Shown here piece by piece: positions 1-9,357 of a stretch of DNA of 32,199 nucleotides. The DNA is from Prochlorococcus sp. AG-424-M03 (lineage in GTDB: Bacteria; Cyanobacteriota; Cyanobacteriia; PCC-6307; Cyanobiaceae), in NCBI GenBank assembly GCA_003213275.1, contig QCNH01000009.1, positions 1-32,199 on the forward strand, given 5' to 3'. Numbering within the stretch: the first letter of the stretch is position 1; each line of letters starts with the position of its first letter. The notes below the pieces were generated by a model that worked only from the letters and a program-made list of their open reading frames with translations, did not search any database and was not told where the DNA came from. The position numbers were made by a program, and so were the translations under genes.

Positions 1-32
1 TATTTTTCTTTGATTTTGATAAGGGCTGATTA

Positions 33-518
33 ATGAATAAAAGAAAAATTTTCGAAGAAAATCAATTTACATGGCCAATAGGTAAGGAATTATTATTGTT
101 AGTTCTTGAAGATAAGGTTAGTGATGTGTTCGTTTGTGAATTGGTTTGGGAAAGACTTTTTTATACTAAAGAACTATCCATAAATGATTGGGTTCCTAGT
201 TCATTAACTCCTGCTTATTGGTCAGAAAAATTTGAAAAATCTCCTCAAATCATTTCAGAGCGAATAGCATCAGTACATTTGACGCGATCCATTCCAAAGG
301 AACATAAGCAGGGACTGAAAAATTTTCTTAATTTTAAAGGTTATAAGATTAACGAACTCTATCCAAGAAGAACGAGAAGAGCGACCGCAGTAAATTGGTT
401 GATTTATTGGGCTATTGAGAATAATTGTTTTTCAAATGATAATGATGTTATTCCAAATCCAAGTCCACCGCCTCTTAATCCAGCAAAAGGACATTTTGGT
501 GATCCAGAAATCAAATAA
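33..518 (+). CDS. DUF1823 family protein (cyanobacterial conserved)
   Basis: 161-aa ORF, ATG start; sequence resembles the cyanobacterial DUF1823 family (VCELVWERLFY, RTRRATAVNWLIYWA). Confidence 0.8.
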   Translation: MNKRKIFEENQFTWPIGKELLLLVLEDKVSDVFVCELVWERLFYTKELSINDWVPSSLTPAYWSEKFEKSPQIISERIASVHLTRSIPKEHKQGLKNFLNFKGYKINELYPRRTRRATAVNWLIYWAIENNCFSNDNDVIPNPSPPPLNPAKGHFGDPEIK

Positions 519-592
519 ATTTTTTTGAGTAAGGTAAATGATTCTATTAAAGGTATAGTTGTAATGGATACTATTTTCTTTGGAGAGAAGAA

Positions 593-1966
593 TTGATTCT
601 CCCTACAATAGCAATTATCGGAAGACCTAACGTTGGGAAATCCACTTTGGTGAATCGTCTTTGCCAAAGTAATGACGCAATAGTATTTGATAAACCTGGT
701 GTTACAAGAGATAGAACTTACCAAAATGCGTCATGGGGAGGTAAAGAATTTCAAATTGTTGATACTGGAGGTTTAGTTTTTGATGATGATAGTGAATTTC
801 TCCCAGAAATAAGAACACAAGTTTTCTTGGCTCTAGAGGAGGCTTCACTAGCTTTATTTGTGGTAGATGGGAACCAAGGTGTTACTGATGGTGATTTATC
901 AATAGCAAAATGGTTAAGAAACTCCATCTGTAAAACAATTGTGGCGGTTAATAAATGTGAATCAACTACTCTTGGAATCTCTTTAGCTTCAGAGTTCTGG
1001 AAATTAGGATTGGGTGAACCTTATCCCGTCTCCGCTATTCATGGTTCAGGTACTGGCGATCTTTTAGATCTCGTTATTGGCGAACTTCCTGAAAATAATA
1101 TTGAAGAACAAGAAGAAAAGATAATGATGTCAATCATTGGCAGGCCAAATGTTGGGAAATCTAGTTTGTTAAATTCAATTTCTGGAGAAAAAAGAGCTAT
1201 AGTTAGTGATATTAGTGGTACGACAACAGATTCAATAGATACGCTAATTAAAAAAGGTGATAATCAATGGAAAATTGTTGATACTGCAGGGATTAGAAGA
1301 AAGAAAAATGTAAAATATGGTACTGAATTCTTTGGGATTAATAGGGCTTTTAAATCTATTGATAGAAGTGATGTTTGTGTATTAGTTATAGATGCAGTAG
1401 ATGGAGTAACTGATCAAGATCAGAAGTTGGCAGGGCGAATAGAAGAACAAGGCAGAGCTTGCATAATAGTCGTTAACAAATGGGATCTTGTAGAAAAAAA
1501 TAGTTCAACAATTTATCAAGTAGAAAAAGAACTTAGATCTAAACTTTATTTTTTACATTGGTCAAAAATGATTTTTATATCTGCTCTAACTGGTCAAAGA
1601 GTTGATAATATTTTTGAACATGCTCTAAATGCTGTAAATCAACATAGAAGAAGAGTTGCAACATCAGTAGTTAATGAAGTGCTTAAAGAATCTATTAGTT
1701 GGAAAAGTCCTCCAACGAAAAGAAGCGGCAAGCAAGGTAGAATTTATTATGGTACTCAAGTAAAGAATAAACCCCCCACTTTTACTCTTTTTGTAAACGA
1801 CCCTAAATTATTTGGAATAACTTACAGAAGATATATTGAAAAACAAATTAGATTAAATTTAGGTTTTGAAGGTACACCTATTATTTTACTTTGGAGAGGA
1901 AAACAACAAAGAGCATTAAATAAAGAAGTCGAAAGGGAAAATATTGAGTTAATTCAAAAAGATTAA
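593..1966 (+). CDS. der: GTPase Der (EngA), two G domains
   Basis: Two Walker A motifs ([24 protein letters not shown]), DTGG/DTAG and NKWD motifs, C-terminal KH-like domain; TTG start. Confidence 0.97.
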   Translation: MILPTIAIIGRPNVGKSTLVNRLCQSNDAIVFDKPGVTRDRTYQNASWGGKEFQIVDTGGLVFDDDSEFLPEIRTQVFLALEEASLALFVVDGNQGVTDGDLSIAKWLRNSICKTIVAVNKCESTTLGISLASEFWKLGLGEPYPVSAIHGSGTGDLLDLVIGELPENNIEEQEEKIMMSIIGRPNVGKSSLLNSISGEKRAIVSDISGTTTDSIDTLIKKGDNQWKIVDTAGIRRKKNVKYGTEFFGINRAFKSIDRSDVCVLVIDAVDGVTDQDQKLAGRIEEQGRACIIVVNKWDLVEKNSSTIYQVEKELRSKLYFLHWSKMIFISALTGQRVDNIFEHALNAVNQHRRRVATSVVNEVLKESISWKSPPTKRSGKQGRIYYGTQVKNKPPTFTLFVNDPKLFGITYRRYIEKQIRLNLGFEGTPIILLWRGKQQRALNKEVERENIELIQKD

Positions 1967-2880
1967 TGAATTTACTAACCAAATTTTCTGTTGGTCAATA
2001 CGTTTATGGGAATAGAAGTTGGCTAAGAATTATAGATAGTAGATTAAAAATAATTATTGTAATGATATTTCTAATCACTCCAATTTGGGCAGGCCCAATA
2101 TGGAGATTGAGTTTAGTTGTTTTTTTACTATTAATTACTTTTTTAAGTTTCTTGCCATCTAGAGTATGGTGGCGATCATTATTGATTCTTTTATGTTTAT
2201 CGCTATTAATTGGATGTATATCAATACTTGCATCTTCTGATATTCAATCTCTTGATGGCTACTTAAGAAACCCCAACGAGTTGAAAGTAGGACTGGAAAG
2301 CTATAAAGAATGGAATATTCTGCAAATTCCTTCGCAGAAGATATGGTTTATAAATGTTGGCCCCTATAACTTATCAAGAAAAGCCTTTGTACTAGGAGTA
2401 AAAACCTCCACTTTGATATTTACCGTTATTCATAGTGTAAATTTGATGCTTTTAACCACATTGCAAGAAGACATTGTATGGGGATTAAGTTGGTTTATGT
2501 ATCCATTACGAAACATTGGATTACCAATTAATAAGTGGCTTTTTCAGTTATTAATTGCATTACGTTTTATACCTTTAGTGCAGGAAGAATTTCAGAATAT
2601 GATTAAATCAGTATCAGTTAGATCAATAAATTTTCGACATTTAGGATTAAAGAAATCCTTTAATGTCTTGTTAATATTAGTGGAAAGGCTATTCCAAAAT
2701 ATATTTCTGAGAATTGATCAAGGAGCAGATTCATTGCTCTCAAAGAAAAAAATTATTATAAAAACTAATAGATTTAGAACTCTTCATCCTTCCAAATCTC
2801 TTAATGTGATTGTTAATACATTATCGATTTGTTTTATTTGCATAGCAATTTTTTTAAGAAAACTGTATGGTTCATTATAA
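1966..2880 (+). CDS. CbiQ/EcfT-like energy-coupling factor transporter transmembrane protein
   Basis: Multi-TM protein with EcfT-like C-terminal pattern (LIALRFIPLVQEEFQNMIKSVSVR); overlaps the der stop. Confidence 0.8.
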   Translation: MNLLTKFSVGQYVYGNRSWLRIIDSRLKIIIVMIFLITPIWAGPIWRLSLVVFLLLITFLSFLPSRVWWRSLLILLCLSLLIGCISILASSDIQSLDGYLRNPNELKVGLESYKEWNILQIPSQKIWFINVGPYNLSRKAFVLGVKTSTLIFTVIHSVNLMLLTTLQEDIVWGLSWFMYPLRNIGLPINKWLFQLLIALRFIPLVQEEFQNMIKSVSVRSINFRHLGLKKSFNVLLILVERLFQNIFLRIDQGADSLLSKKKIIIKTNRFRTLHPSKSLNVIVNTLSICFICIAIFLRKLYGSL

Positions 2881-2899
2881 ATAACACAATATTTTAGGT

Positions 2900-3166
2900 T
2901 TGAGTTCTGAGCGTTATTTAAACCATCCAACATTTGGGATGTTATACCAAGTCTCTCCAGGTAATGACGGGAGAGATATTTATGCGACTTTATATGCTCA
3001 AAAAATGTTTTTTTTGGTAGAAGTTAGACAGAGAGAAGTTTTTTTTGAAGTTATACCTTATTTAGATGCCCGTAATCAGGCCGAATTAAATCTTCAAAAA
3101 GCCAGAAGAAAAGGATCTGAAGAACTATCTAAATGGGAGAATTTATTTACACAAACTTTCTTATAA
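2900..3166 (+). CDS. pipX: PipX, PII-interacting NtcA coactivator
   Basis: 88-aa protein matching the PipX pattern (ERYLNHPTFGMLY...LYAQKMFFLV...PYLDARNQAELNLQ); TTG start. Confidence 0.93.
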   Translation: MSSERYLNHPTFGMLYQVSPGNDGRDIYATLYAQKMFFLVEVRQREVFFEVIPYLDARNQAELNLQKARRKGSEELSKWENLFTQTFL

Positions 3167-3169
3167 ACG

Positions 3170-3805
3170 TTGAACCCTGCAAATTATTTAAAAATAAAAA
3201 ATAAAATCCCATCAAATGTAAATATTCTTGCAGTAAGTAAAGGATTTAAAAGTCAAGAAATCAAGACTATTCAAAATATAGGCCAGAATGATTTCGGTGA
3301 GAGTAAGTTTCAAGAGGCTTTTGCAAAACAACTTATCCTAAAAGATCTTAAACAAATAAATTGGCACTTTATTGGACGAATACAAAGTAATAAAATAAGA
3401 AAAATTGTACAAAATTTTAAATATATTCATTCAGTAGATTCATTTCAAAATTTGCAAAAGATTTCTAATATTGCACGAGAAGAGAAGAAATATCCATTAA
3501 TACTGTTGCAGGTTAAGTTCATTGATGACCCCAATAAAGGAGGCTTTAGTCCTGAATTTCTAAAATTGAAATGGAGAGAAATTCAAGAGTTGCAAAATAT
3601 CTCATTAACCGGTTTGATGACTATTAATCCTAAGGGACTTAGCTCTAAAGAAAATATAGATTTGTTTAAAAAATGCCGTACCCTCGCTGATTCACTTCAA
3701 CTCCCAGATTGTTCCATGGGTATGTCAGGGGATTGGGAGGAAGCTATTGAAGCTGGATCAACTTGGTTAAGATTAGGATCATTGATTTTTGGAAGTAGAT
3801 CCTAA
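3170..3805 (+). CDS. pipY: YggS/PROSC-type pyridoxal-phosphate homeostasis protein (PipY)
   Basis: AVSKGFKSQEI, FGESKFQEA, WHFIGRIQSNK, GMSGDWEEAIEAGSTWLRLGSLIFG; immediately downstream of pipX. Confidence 0.94.
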   Translation: MNPANYLKIKNKIPSNVNILAVSKGFKSQEIKTIQNIGQNDFGESKFQEAFAKQLILKDLKQINWHFIGRIQSNKIRKIVQNFKYIHSVDSFQNLQKISNIAREEKKYPLILLQVKFIDDPNKGGFSPEFLKLKWREIQELQNISLTGLMTINPKGLSSKENIDLFKKCRTLADSLQLPDCSMGMSGDWEEAIEAGSTWLRLGSLIFGSRS

Positions 3806-3818
3806 TTAGTTTTTTTTT
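3775..3818 (+). terminator. possible intrinsic terminator of the pipX-pipY operon
   Basis: aggatc / gatcct inverted repeat with 17-nt loop overlapping the pipY 3' end, followed by a 9-T run at 3810-3818; weak stem. Confidence 0.3.
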
Positions 3819-3882
3819 ATAAAAATCTTATCTATAAACTTGCGATAAAGTACAACTAACGTTATTTAGGTATAGGTAGTTT

Positions 3883-3932
3883 ATTCATTTAAAAAATGAA
3901 TCTATTACTCAAGGTTCTTAAACCTTAGTAAT
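3883..3932 (+). promoter_or_regulatory. tandem hairpins in the sepF 5' leader
   Basis: attcattt-aaa-aaatgaat (3883-3901) then attact-c-aaggtt-ctta-aacctt-agtaat (3904-3932); no T-tract follows. Confidence 0.5.
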
Positions 3933-3954
3933 CAATTTCAAGAGGATTTAAAAG

Positions 3955-4530
3955 GTGTCACTTATTTCTAGATTAAAGGCAGTTGTTGCAGGGGATGAGT
4001 ATCTCGATGATGATTTTGATGAGTTGGACTATCCATCAGAGGACCAATTAAATGATATTAATGATTTCAAACAAAATCCAAGAAATTTAAATGCCCTTGT
4101 AAATTCAAATCCATTTGATTTTATGAATAACAACAGATCATCAAAAGTAGTTGGAATGCCTGGGATCTCAAATTCATCCTCAGAAGTAAGCTTAATGGAA
4201 CCAAGAAGTTTTGATGAGATGCCTCAAGCTATACAAGCATTAAGAGAGAGAAAAACTGTAATTCTTAATTTAACTATGATGGATCCTGATCAAGCTCAAA
4301 GAGCAGTCGATTTTATTGCAGGGGGGACGTATGCAATTGATGGCCATCAAGAGAGAGTCGGTGAAAGTATTTTTCTGTTTGCGCCAAGTTGTGTAAATGT
4401 AACTAGTTCTTCCCCAGAAGAAGCTTCTCCATCTTCTGTTACTACAGAAAATGCATCTCAATATAGTTTAGGTAAAAACACTGCTCCTGAACCAGCATGG
4501 GGCGATTCTAAATTAAGTGCTTATTCATGA
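3955..4530 (+). CDS. sepF: cell division protein SepF
   Basis: [65 protein letters not shown] start. Confidence 0.95.
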   Translation: MSLISRLKAVVAGDEYLDDDFDELDYPSEDQLNDINDFKQNPRNLNALVNSNPFDFMNNNRSSKVVGMPGISNSSSEVSLMEPRSFDEMPQAIQALRERKTVILNLTMMDPDQAQRAVDFIAGGTYAIDGHQERVGESIFLFAPSCVNVTSSSPEEASPSSVTTENASQYSLGKNTAPEPAWGDSKLSAYS

Positions 4531-5350
4531 TTTATCTGTGACTTATAAGATTGCGATTATTGGTTTTGGAAACATTGCAAATGCTATAATAACCCCCCTC
4601 TTAGAAAAAAAGTTAATTCAGCCAGAGAATGTTTTTTCTGTTGTAAAATCAGACAAAAGTTTTGAAAATATAAAAAAAAATTATAAATATAATATAAATG
4701 TATTTAAATCTGATTCTAAAGAATCAAAAATAATTTGGGATTGTCAAGTTAAACTTCTCTCCGTAAAACCGCAGCATCTTAAAGATATAATTGAGCCGGC
4801 CAATATAAAAATCAAGGACAGTTTATTAGTTTCAATTCTTGCAGGAGTCTCAATAAATAGTTTAATGCAAACATTTCCCAATCATAAATGCGTGAGGGTC
4901 GTAACAAATATTCCAATAACTGTTGGAAAGGGTTTAACAGGAATTGCCTGGGGTGAAGAAATTACAGAAGATCAGAAAAAAGTTACAAACAAATTATTTG
5001 AAAATACTAGTAAGATATACGAATTTCCTGAAGATTATCTTGATATATTTTTAGCATTAACTTCATCAGGGCCTGCAATTATTGCGTTAATTATTGAAGC
5101 ATTAAGTGATGGAGGGTTGAGCGGTGGATTGCAAAAAAAACTTTCAGAAGAACTTGTTATGGAGATGATACTTGGAACTATAAGTTTAATAAAAGAAAAT
5201 AAACTAACTACTTCGGAGCTTAAAAATTTAGTAACCTCTCCAGGTGGAACAACTATTTCTGCTCTAAGATTATTAGAAAAAAAGAGTATAAGGTCAGCAC
5301 TAATTGAATCAATAGTTTCTGCAAGTAACAGAAGTAAAGAGTTCAGTTAG
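4517..5350 (+). CDS. proC: pyrroline-5-carboxylate reductase
   Basis: [13 protein letters not shown] Rossmann motif and SSGPA / [17 protein letters not shown] signature; overlaps sepF; true start may be the GTG near 4538. Confidence 0.94.
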   Translation: MLIHDLSVTYKIAIIGFGNIANAIITPLLEKKLIQPENVFSVVKSDKSFENIKKNYKYNINVFKSDSKESKIIWDCQVKLLSVKPQHLKDIIEPANIKIKDSLLVSILAGVSINSLMQTFPNHKCVRVVTNIPITVGKGLTGIAWGEEITEDQKKVTNKLFENTSKIYEFPEDYLDIFLALTSSGPAIIALIIEALSDGGLSGGLQKKLSEELVMEMILGTISLIKENKLTTSELKNLVTSPGGTTISALRLLEKKSIRSALIESIVSASNRSKEFS

Positions 5351-6512
5351 TTTTGAAATTATCTTTTAGTTCCATATAAACTTTCTCAAGGGAATTTATA
5401 TTTTTGGTAATTGTATATCTCTCAAGTACTCTATCTCTAGCTTTCATCCCAAGATCCTGTGTAAATGAGGGGTGTTCTATCAGAATAGGGATTATAGTTT
5501 TTAGTTGGGCGGCTACATTATCAGTTGAAATTACTATTCCTGCTCCATTATCTAAAACTTCGCCATCAGCTCCGGCATCAGTTGCTACACATGCAGTACC
5601 ACTAGACATTGCCTCTAAAAGAGATAATGACAAACCTTCTACTAAGCTTGGCAAGAAAAATACTTCTGCTATTTGCATTATCGCTACCCTAGTTTCTAAA
5701 TCTAATTCGGCACCCCACCAAATTAATTTTTCTTTACTCAGGTTAGAAAAACTATTTTCAAGTATGGGCTTCATTGGTCCATCTCCAACAATGACTAATT
5801 TGCAATTGTTGTTTTTTGTTTGGCGCCAAGAACGTAAAAGTGCTTCTATATTTTTCTCATTTGCAATCCTTCCCATATATAAAAAGATTCTTTCATTTCC
5901 TAGTCTTTTTTTTACCTGATCATATTTTTTATTTTTTCCGCAATAAGGTTTCCAAATATTTTCATTAACTCCGTTTGGAATAATTATTTGTTTCTCTTTA
6001 GTTACTCCTAATTTCGCAAGAACATTTTTCTGAGTTTCAGAAAAAACGATTATTTTGTCGAACTTTGTTAGAGAGGGAGCATAAAGTTGATACGTTAATT
6101 GTTGAGTGCTTGCAGTTAAATTTCTATTTTTAGCATCAAATGCTGGATGAAATGTTCCTATAAGTGGGATATTAATTTCTTTGCAAATTTCTGGTAGTCT
6201 AAAGTCTAAAGGAGATAAAGTTAGACTAGCGTGTATGATATCGGGTTTTAATCTTGCCAACGATAGCCTGAGCTCTTTTTCTGCTCTTGGGGAGGGTATT
6301 GTATAAACTTGGGACTTAATTAAATATGGGAGACTTACTTCAGGATTATTTGCCAGAAATAATGGTTTTGATGAATCTGAGCTAGATGGATTATCGAAAT
6401 GAATAAAACTAATTTTATGCCCTCTGACCTTCAATTCCTCAGTAGTTGAATTACCATAAGTTACATTTCCACAAAAAGGAGATTTTTTACCCAACCAGGC
6501 AATATGAGCCAC
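5343..6512 (-). CDS. glycosyltransferase family 4 (GT-B)
   Basis: Two-domain GT4 with IPNGVN, YMGRIANEKNIEALL, FFLPSLVEGLSLSLLEAMSSGTACVATDAG. Confidence 0.9.
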   Translation of the reverse strand: MAHIAWLGKKSPFCGNVTYGNSTTEELKVRGHKISFIHFDNPSSSDSSKPLFLANNPEVSLPYLIKSQVYTIPSPRAEKELRLSLARLKPDIIHASLTLSPLDFRLPEICKEINIPLIGTFHPAFDAKNRNLTASTQQLTYQLYAPSLTKFDKIIVFSETQKNVLAKLGVTKEKQIIIPNGVNENIWKPYCGKNKKYDQVKKRLGNERIFLYMGRIANEKNIEALLRSWRQTKNNNCKLVIVGDGPMKPILENSFSNLSKEKLIWWGAELDLETRVAIMQIAEVFFLPSLVEGLSLSLLEAMSSGTACVATDAGADGEVLDNGAGIVISTDNVAAQLKTIIPILIEHPSFTQDLGMKARDRVLERYTITKNINSLEKVYMELKDNFKTN

Positions 6513-6597
6513 ATTAATTTAATGAACTATTTATTAAATTAACAGTCAGAGTCCCCAAGATCATAATTTTAAAATTTGTTAATTGTTCATGAAAATG

Positions 6598-7383
6598 CTA
6601 ACTATATAATTCTCTCAACATTTTTAGTGAAGATAGATCTTTCTCTAATTGAGTAGAGATCCATGTTTCAAGAATAAATAATATTCTAAGCCAAACTTCT
6701 TTAGGTCCTAATAGTTCTCCATTCGATTTTATGGGTAATTCGGGGAAGAGAAGTCTCTGTAATAGAGCAACTTCAGATGCATTTATTTTTAGATTACTTT
6801 GAGGATCTTCCATGGACGAAAACCCTTCACTTGGCAAATAATAACAACTCCATTCCCAATTTCCTAAAGGCGGAATAATAGGATCTCCAGTTTTACAGCA
6901 ATGATGAATTGGTAAATTAATACCTCCAATGGCTAATAGATGGATTAAAGATTGAATACTCATTGAGAGCATTTTAATATCTTCTTCTTTAGATTCTTCA
7001 TACAAATAAATCCTATCTAGATGTGCAAGAACACAAGATAAATAGTTTTGTTGCTTGTCATTATTACCTACTAATAAAAAAGTTAATTCAGTTATTGCTT
7101 GCGCGGCTGCAAGACATTCAATATTTTTCCCTAGACCAGAATAGCTTTTTAATATTTTAATTTGACGTACAGATTTAAGATTTCTTTTCCCAAAAATTTG
7201 CAGACTTAAATATGTTAGTGGAGTAGCTGCGGCAAGACTGCTTTTAGGACGTCTAGCACCAGGTACCGCTAATCGGACAATTCCTTGCTCATCAGTAAGA
7301 ATAGTTATTAATCTATCATTCTCGCCTAATGGAGAAGCTTTAATACAGAGCCCCTCTAGTCTGCACTCGCCAGAACCAGACAT
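6598..7383 (-). CDS. recO: DNA repair protein RecO
   Basis: N-terminal OB-fold pattern LCIKASPLGENDRLITILTDEQGIVRLAVPGARRPKSSLAAATPLTYL. Confidence 0.92.
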   Translation of the reverse strand: MSGSGECRLEGLCIKASPLGENDRLITILTDEQGIVRLAVPGARRPKSSLAAATPLTYLSLQIFGKRNLKSVRQIKILKSYSGLGKNIECLAAAQAITELTFLLVGNNDKQQNYLSCVLAHLDRIYLYEESKEEDIKMLSMSIQSLIHLLAIGGINLPIHHCCKTGDPIIPPLGNWEWSCYYLPSEGFSSMEDPQSNLKINASEVALLQRLLFPELPIKSNGELLGPKEVWLRILFILETWISTQLEKDLSSLKMLRELYS

Positions 7384-8043
7384 TTAAATTACCTTTACTT
7401 CTTGAAAAATCTCACAAAAATTAGAAGTCCCAACGCAACTAATTCCATTATCAAATAAATCAATAACTTGTGTCAGTTTTTTTATACCACCTACAACTTT
7501 GATGTGATTTTGAGAACCCATTATTTTTAATATTTCCGCTACATCATTTAATGTAATAGGAGGGCCAAACCCGTCCCCAAATTGAAAATTTTTTATTCCT
7601 AATTCCAAAGATATTTCTATCACATTGTAAAAAACTTCTTTTTGTAGTTTTGATTTATTTATGATTATTGAAACTGGTAATCCAGATAACTTCACTTGCT
7701 CAATTTCATCAGCGAAAGTTTCTAAGTTTCTTTTGGATAAATTGACAAAGTTTGGGATATATTCAATTCCGTTTGCACCTTTGTCTTTTGCAAAATTAAC
7801 TAACTCTACAATAAATTTAACTGGTAAATCAGCTAAAGGGTAAGAAATGAGTGCGTTTATGTTTGCTCTGTGATTGCTCAAACGGTTTTTAAAATCATCT
7901 AAATAATTAAGTGAAGTAGAAATATTCTTGATATTATATTTTTTTATTAAATCGCAATTCGCGCAGAAATCTTCCCAGGTTAAATACGGGTTAATAATAA
8001 TTGCATGAATTTTTTCGTTTAATTCATATTCAATATTAGGCAT
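7384..8043 (-). CDS. deoC: deoxyribose-phosphate aldolase
   Basis: DeoC-like TIM barrel, ALISYPLA, IKVVGGIKKLTQVIDLFDNGISCVGTS. Confidence 0.83.
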   Translation of the reverse strand: MPNIEYELNEKIHAIIINPYLTWEDFCANCDLIKKYNIKNISTSLNYLDDFKNRLSNHRANINALISYPLADLPVKFIVELVNFAKDKGANGIEYIPNFVNLSKRNLETFADEIEQVKLSGLPVSIIINKSKLQKEVFYNVIEISLELGIKNFQFGDGFGPPITLNDVAEILKIMGSQNHIKVVGGIKKLTQVIDLFDNGISCVGTSNFCEIFQEVKVI

Positions 8044-8050
8044 TTAAAAG

Positions 8051-8635
8051 TTATTTGGATTGAATCAGTCCATAACCTCCATGATTCCTCTTGTATATAA
8101 CTTGAAGTTCATTATTTTTTTTATTTCGAAAAACATAAAAATTATGATCAATTAGATCTAATTGTTTTCTTGCTTCTTCTGATGAAATTGGCTTCATTTC
8201 AAAGTATTTATTTTTTATAGATGGCTCAGGCAGGCTTACTTCCATTCCTTCCTTAAGTAAAGCTTTATCTAAAAATCCTGATTCCATACTTTTAATTGGT
8301 AAAGACTCTTTATTTTTAAATTGATTGTTATGAGTAGTTTTATTGTTTCTTTCTTTGTATTTACGTAATTTTCTACAAAGTTTATTTGACACTAGATCGA
8401 TGCTTGAATATAAATTTTCAGTTTTTTCCTCAGCTCTAATTACGGTACCATTTGCAAAAATAGTAACTTCTGCAGTTTGGAACGAGACTCTTGGGTTCTT
8501 TTCTATTGAAAGGTGTATGTCGGCTTCTTTAACGATATCTTTATAGTGATGAGTTGCTTTTTCTATCTTTGTCTCAGTATATTCTTTTAATGCTCCAGTG
8601 AGCTCAAGATTCTTTCCATGGATTAAAATTTTCAT
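8051..8635 (-). CDS. hpf: long-form ribosome hibernation promoting factor (LrtA/HPF)
   Basis: MKILIHGKNLELTGALKEYTETKIEKA N-terminus and KPISSEEARKQLDLIDHNFYVFRNKKNNELQVIYKRNHGGYGLIQ C-terminal dimerisation domain. Confidence 0.95.
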   Translation of the reverse strand: MKILIHGKNLELTGALKEYTETKIEKATHHYKDIVKEADIHLSIEKNPRVSFQTAEVTIFANGTVIRAEEKTENLYSSIDLVSNKLCRKLRKYKERNNKTTHNNQFKNKESLPIKSMESGFLDKALLKEGMEVSLPEPSIKNKYFEMKPISSEEARKQLDLIDHNFYVFRNKKNNELQVIYKRNHGGYGLIQSK

Positions 8636-8679
8636 AACAAATCTAAAAATATTTACTTACTTTCTAAATCTACTTAAAT

Positions 8680-9330
8680 ATGGTTAATAGAACAGCAATA
8701 ATTAAACAACCTGATAATATTTCTTTTTTCAATGATGTTTATAAATTACAAAAAGAATATCAAGAGGCATTGATTTTAGATAACTCTAACCCTGATTTTA
8801 TTTGGATAGGTGAGCATCAACTCTGTTATACGTTGGGTAGAGGATCTAATTACGATAATTTATTATTTTCCTTGAATGATGATAATTATGATGTTTTTAA
8901 GATTGATAGAGGTGGTGAGGTTACTTGTCATATGCCAGGACAATTAGTTACTTACTTGGTGTTAGATTTGAAAAATTTTAATAAAGATTTAAATTGGTAC
9001 TTAAGAAAAATCGAAGAAATAATTATAAAAATTCTTGGAACTTTTAATATTGATTGTCATTCAAGAGAGGGTTTCACTGGTGTTTGGATAGGAAATAAGA
9101 AAATTGCTTCAATTGGAATTGGTTGTAAAAGATGGATTACAATAAATGGATTTTCAATCAATATTGACTGCGAATTAGAAAACTTTAATAAAATTGTTCC
9201 TTGCGGAATAGAAAATTGTCTTATGGCAAATATGATTGATTACAACAAAAATTTAAATATTCAAGAAGTCAAGAGAATTGTTAAAAAAATCATTCAGGAA
9301 GAATTTAATTTTGATTTTGTATCAAAATAG
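8680..9330 (+). CDS. lipB: lipoyl(octanoyl) transferase
   Basis: [63 protein letters not shown]. Confidence 0.95.
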   Translation: MVNRTAIIKQPDNISFFNDVYKLQKEYQEALILDNSNPDFIWIGEHQLCYTLGRGSNYDNLLFSLNDDNYDVFKIDRGGEVTCHMPGQLVTYLVLDLKNFNKDLNWYLRKIEEIIIKILGTFNIDCHSREGFTGVWIGNKKIASIGIGCKRWITINGFSINIDCELENFNKIVPCGIENCLMANMIDYNKNLNIQEVKRIVKKIIQEEFNFDFVSK

Positions 9331-9357
9331 AAATTAAAATTTCAAAATCAATTTAAT

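Noticed and set aside
404-724. 106-aa minus-strand ORF opposite DUF1823 and der
   Set aside because: Antisense shadow of two better-supported genes; no recognisable motif.
4270-4461. 63-aa minus-strand ORF within sepF
   Set aside because: Antisense to conserved SepF core; no family resemblance.
5404-5919. 171-aa plus-strand ORF opposite the glycosyltransferase
   Set aside because: Antisense to the conserved GT4 domain; composition follows the real gene's complement.
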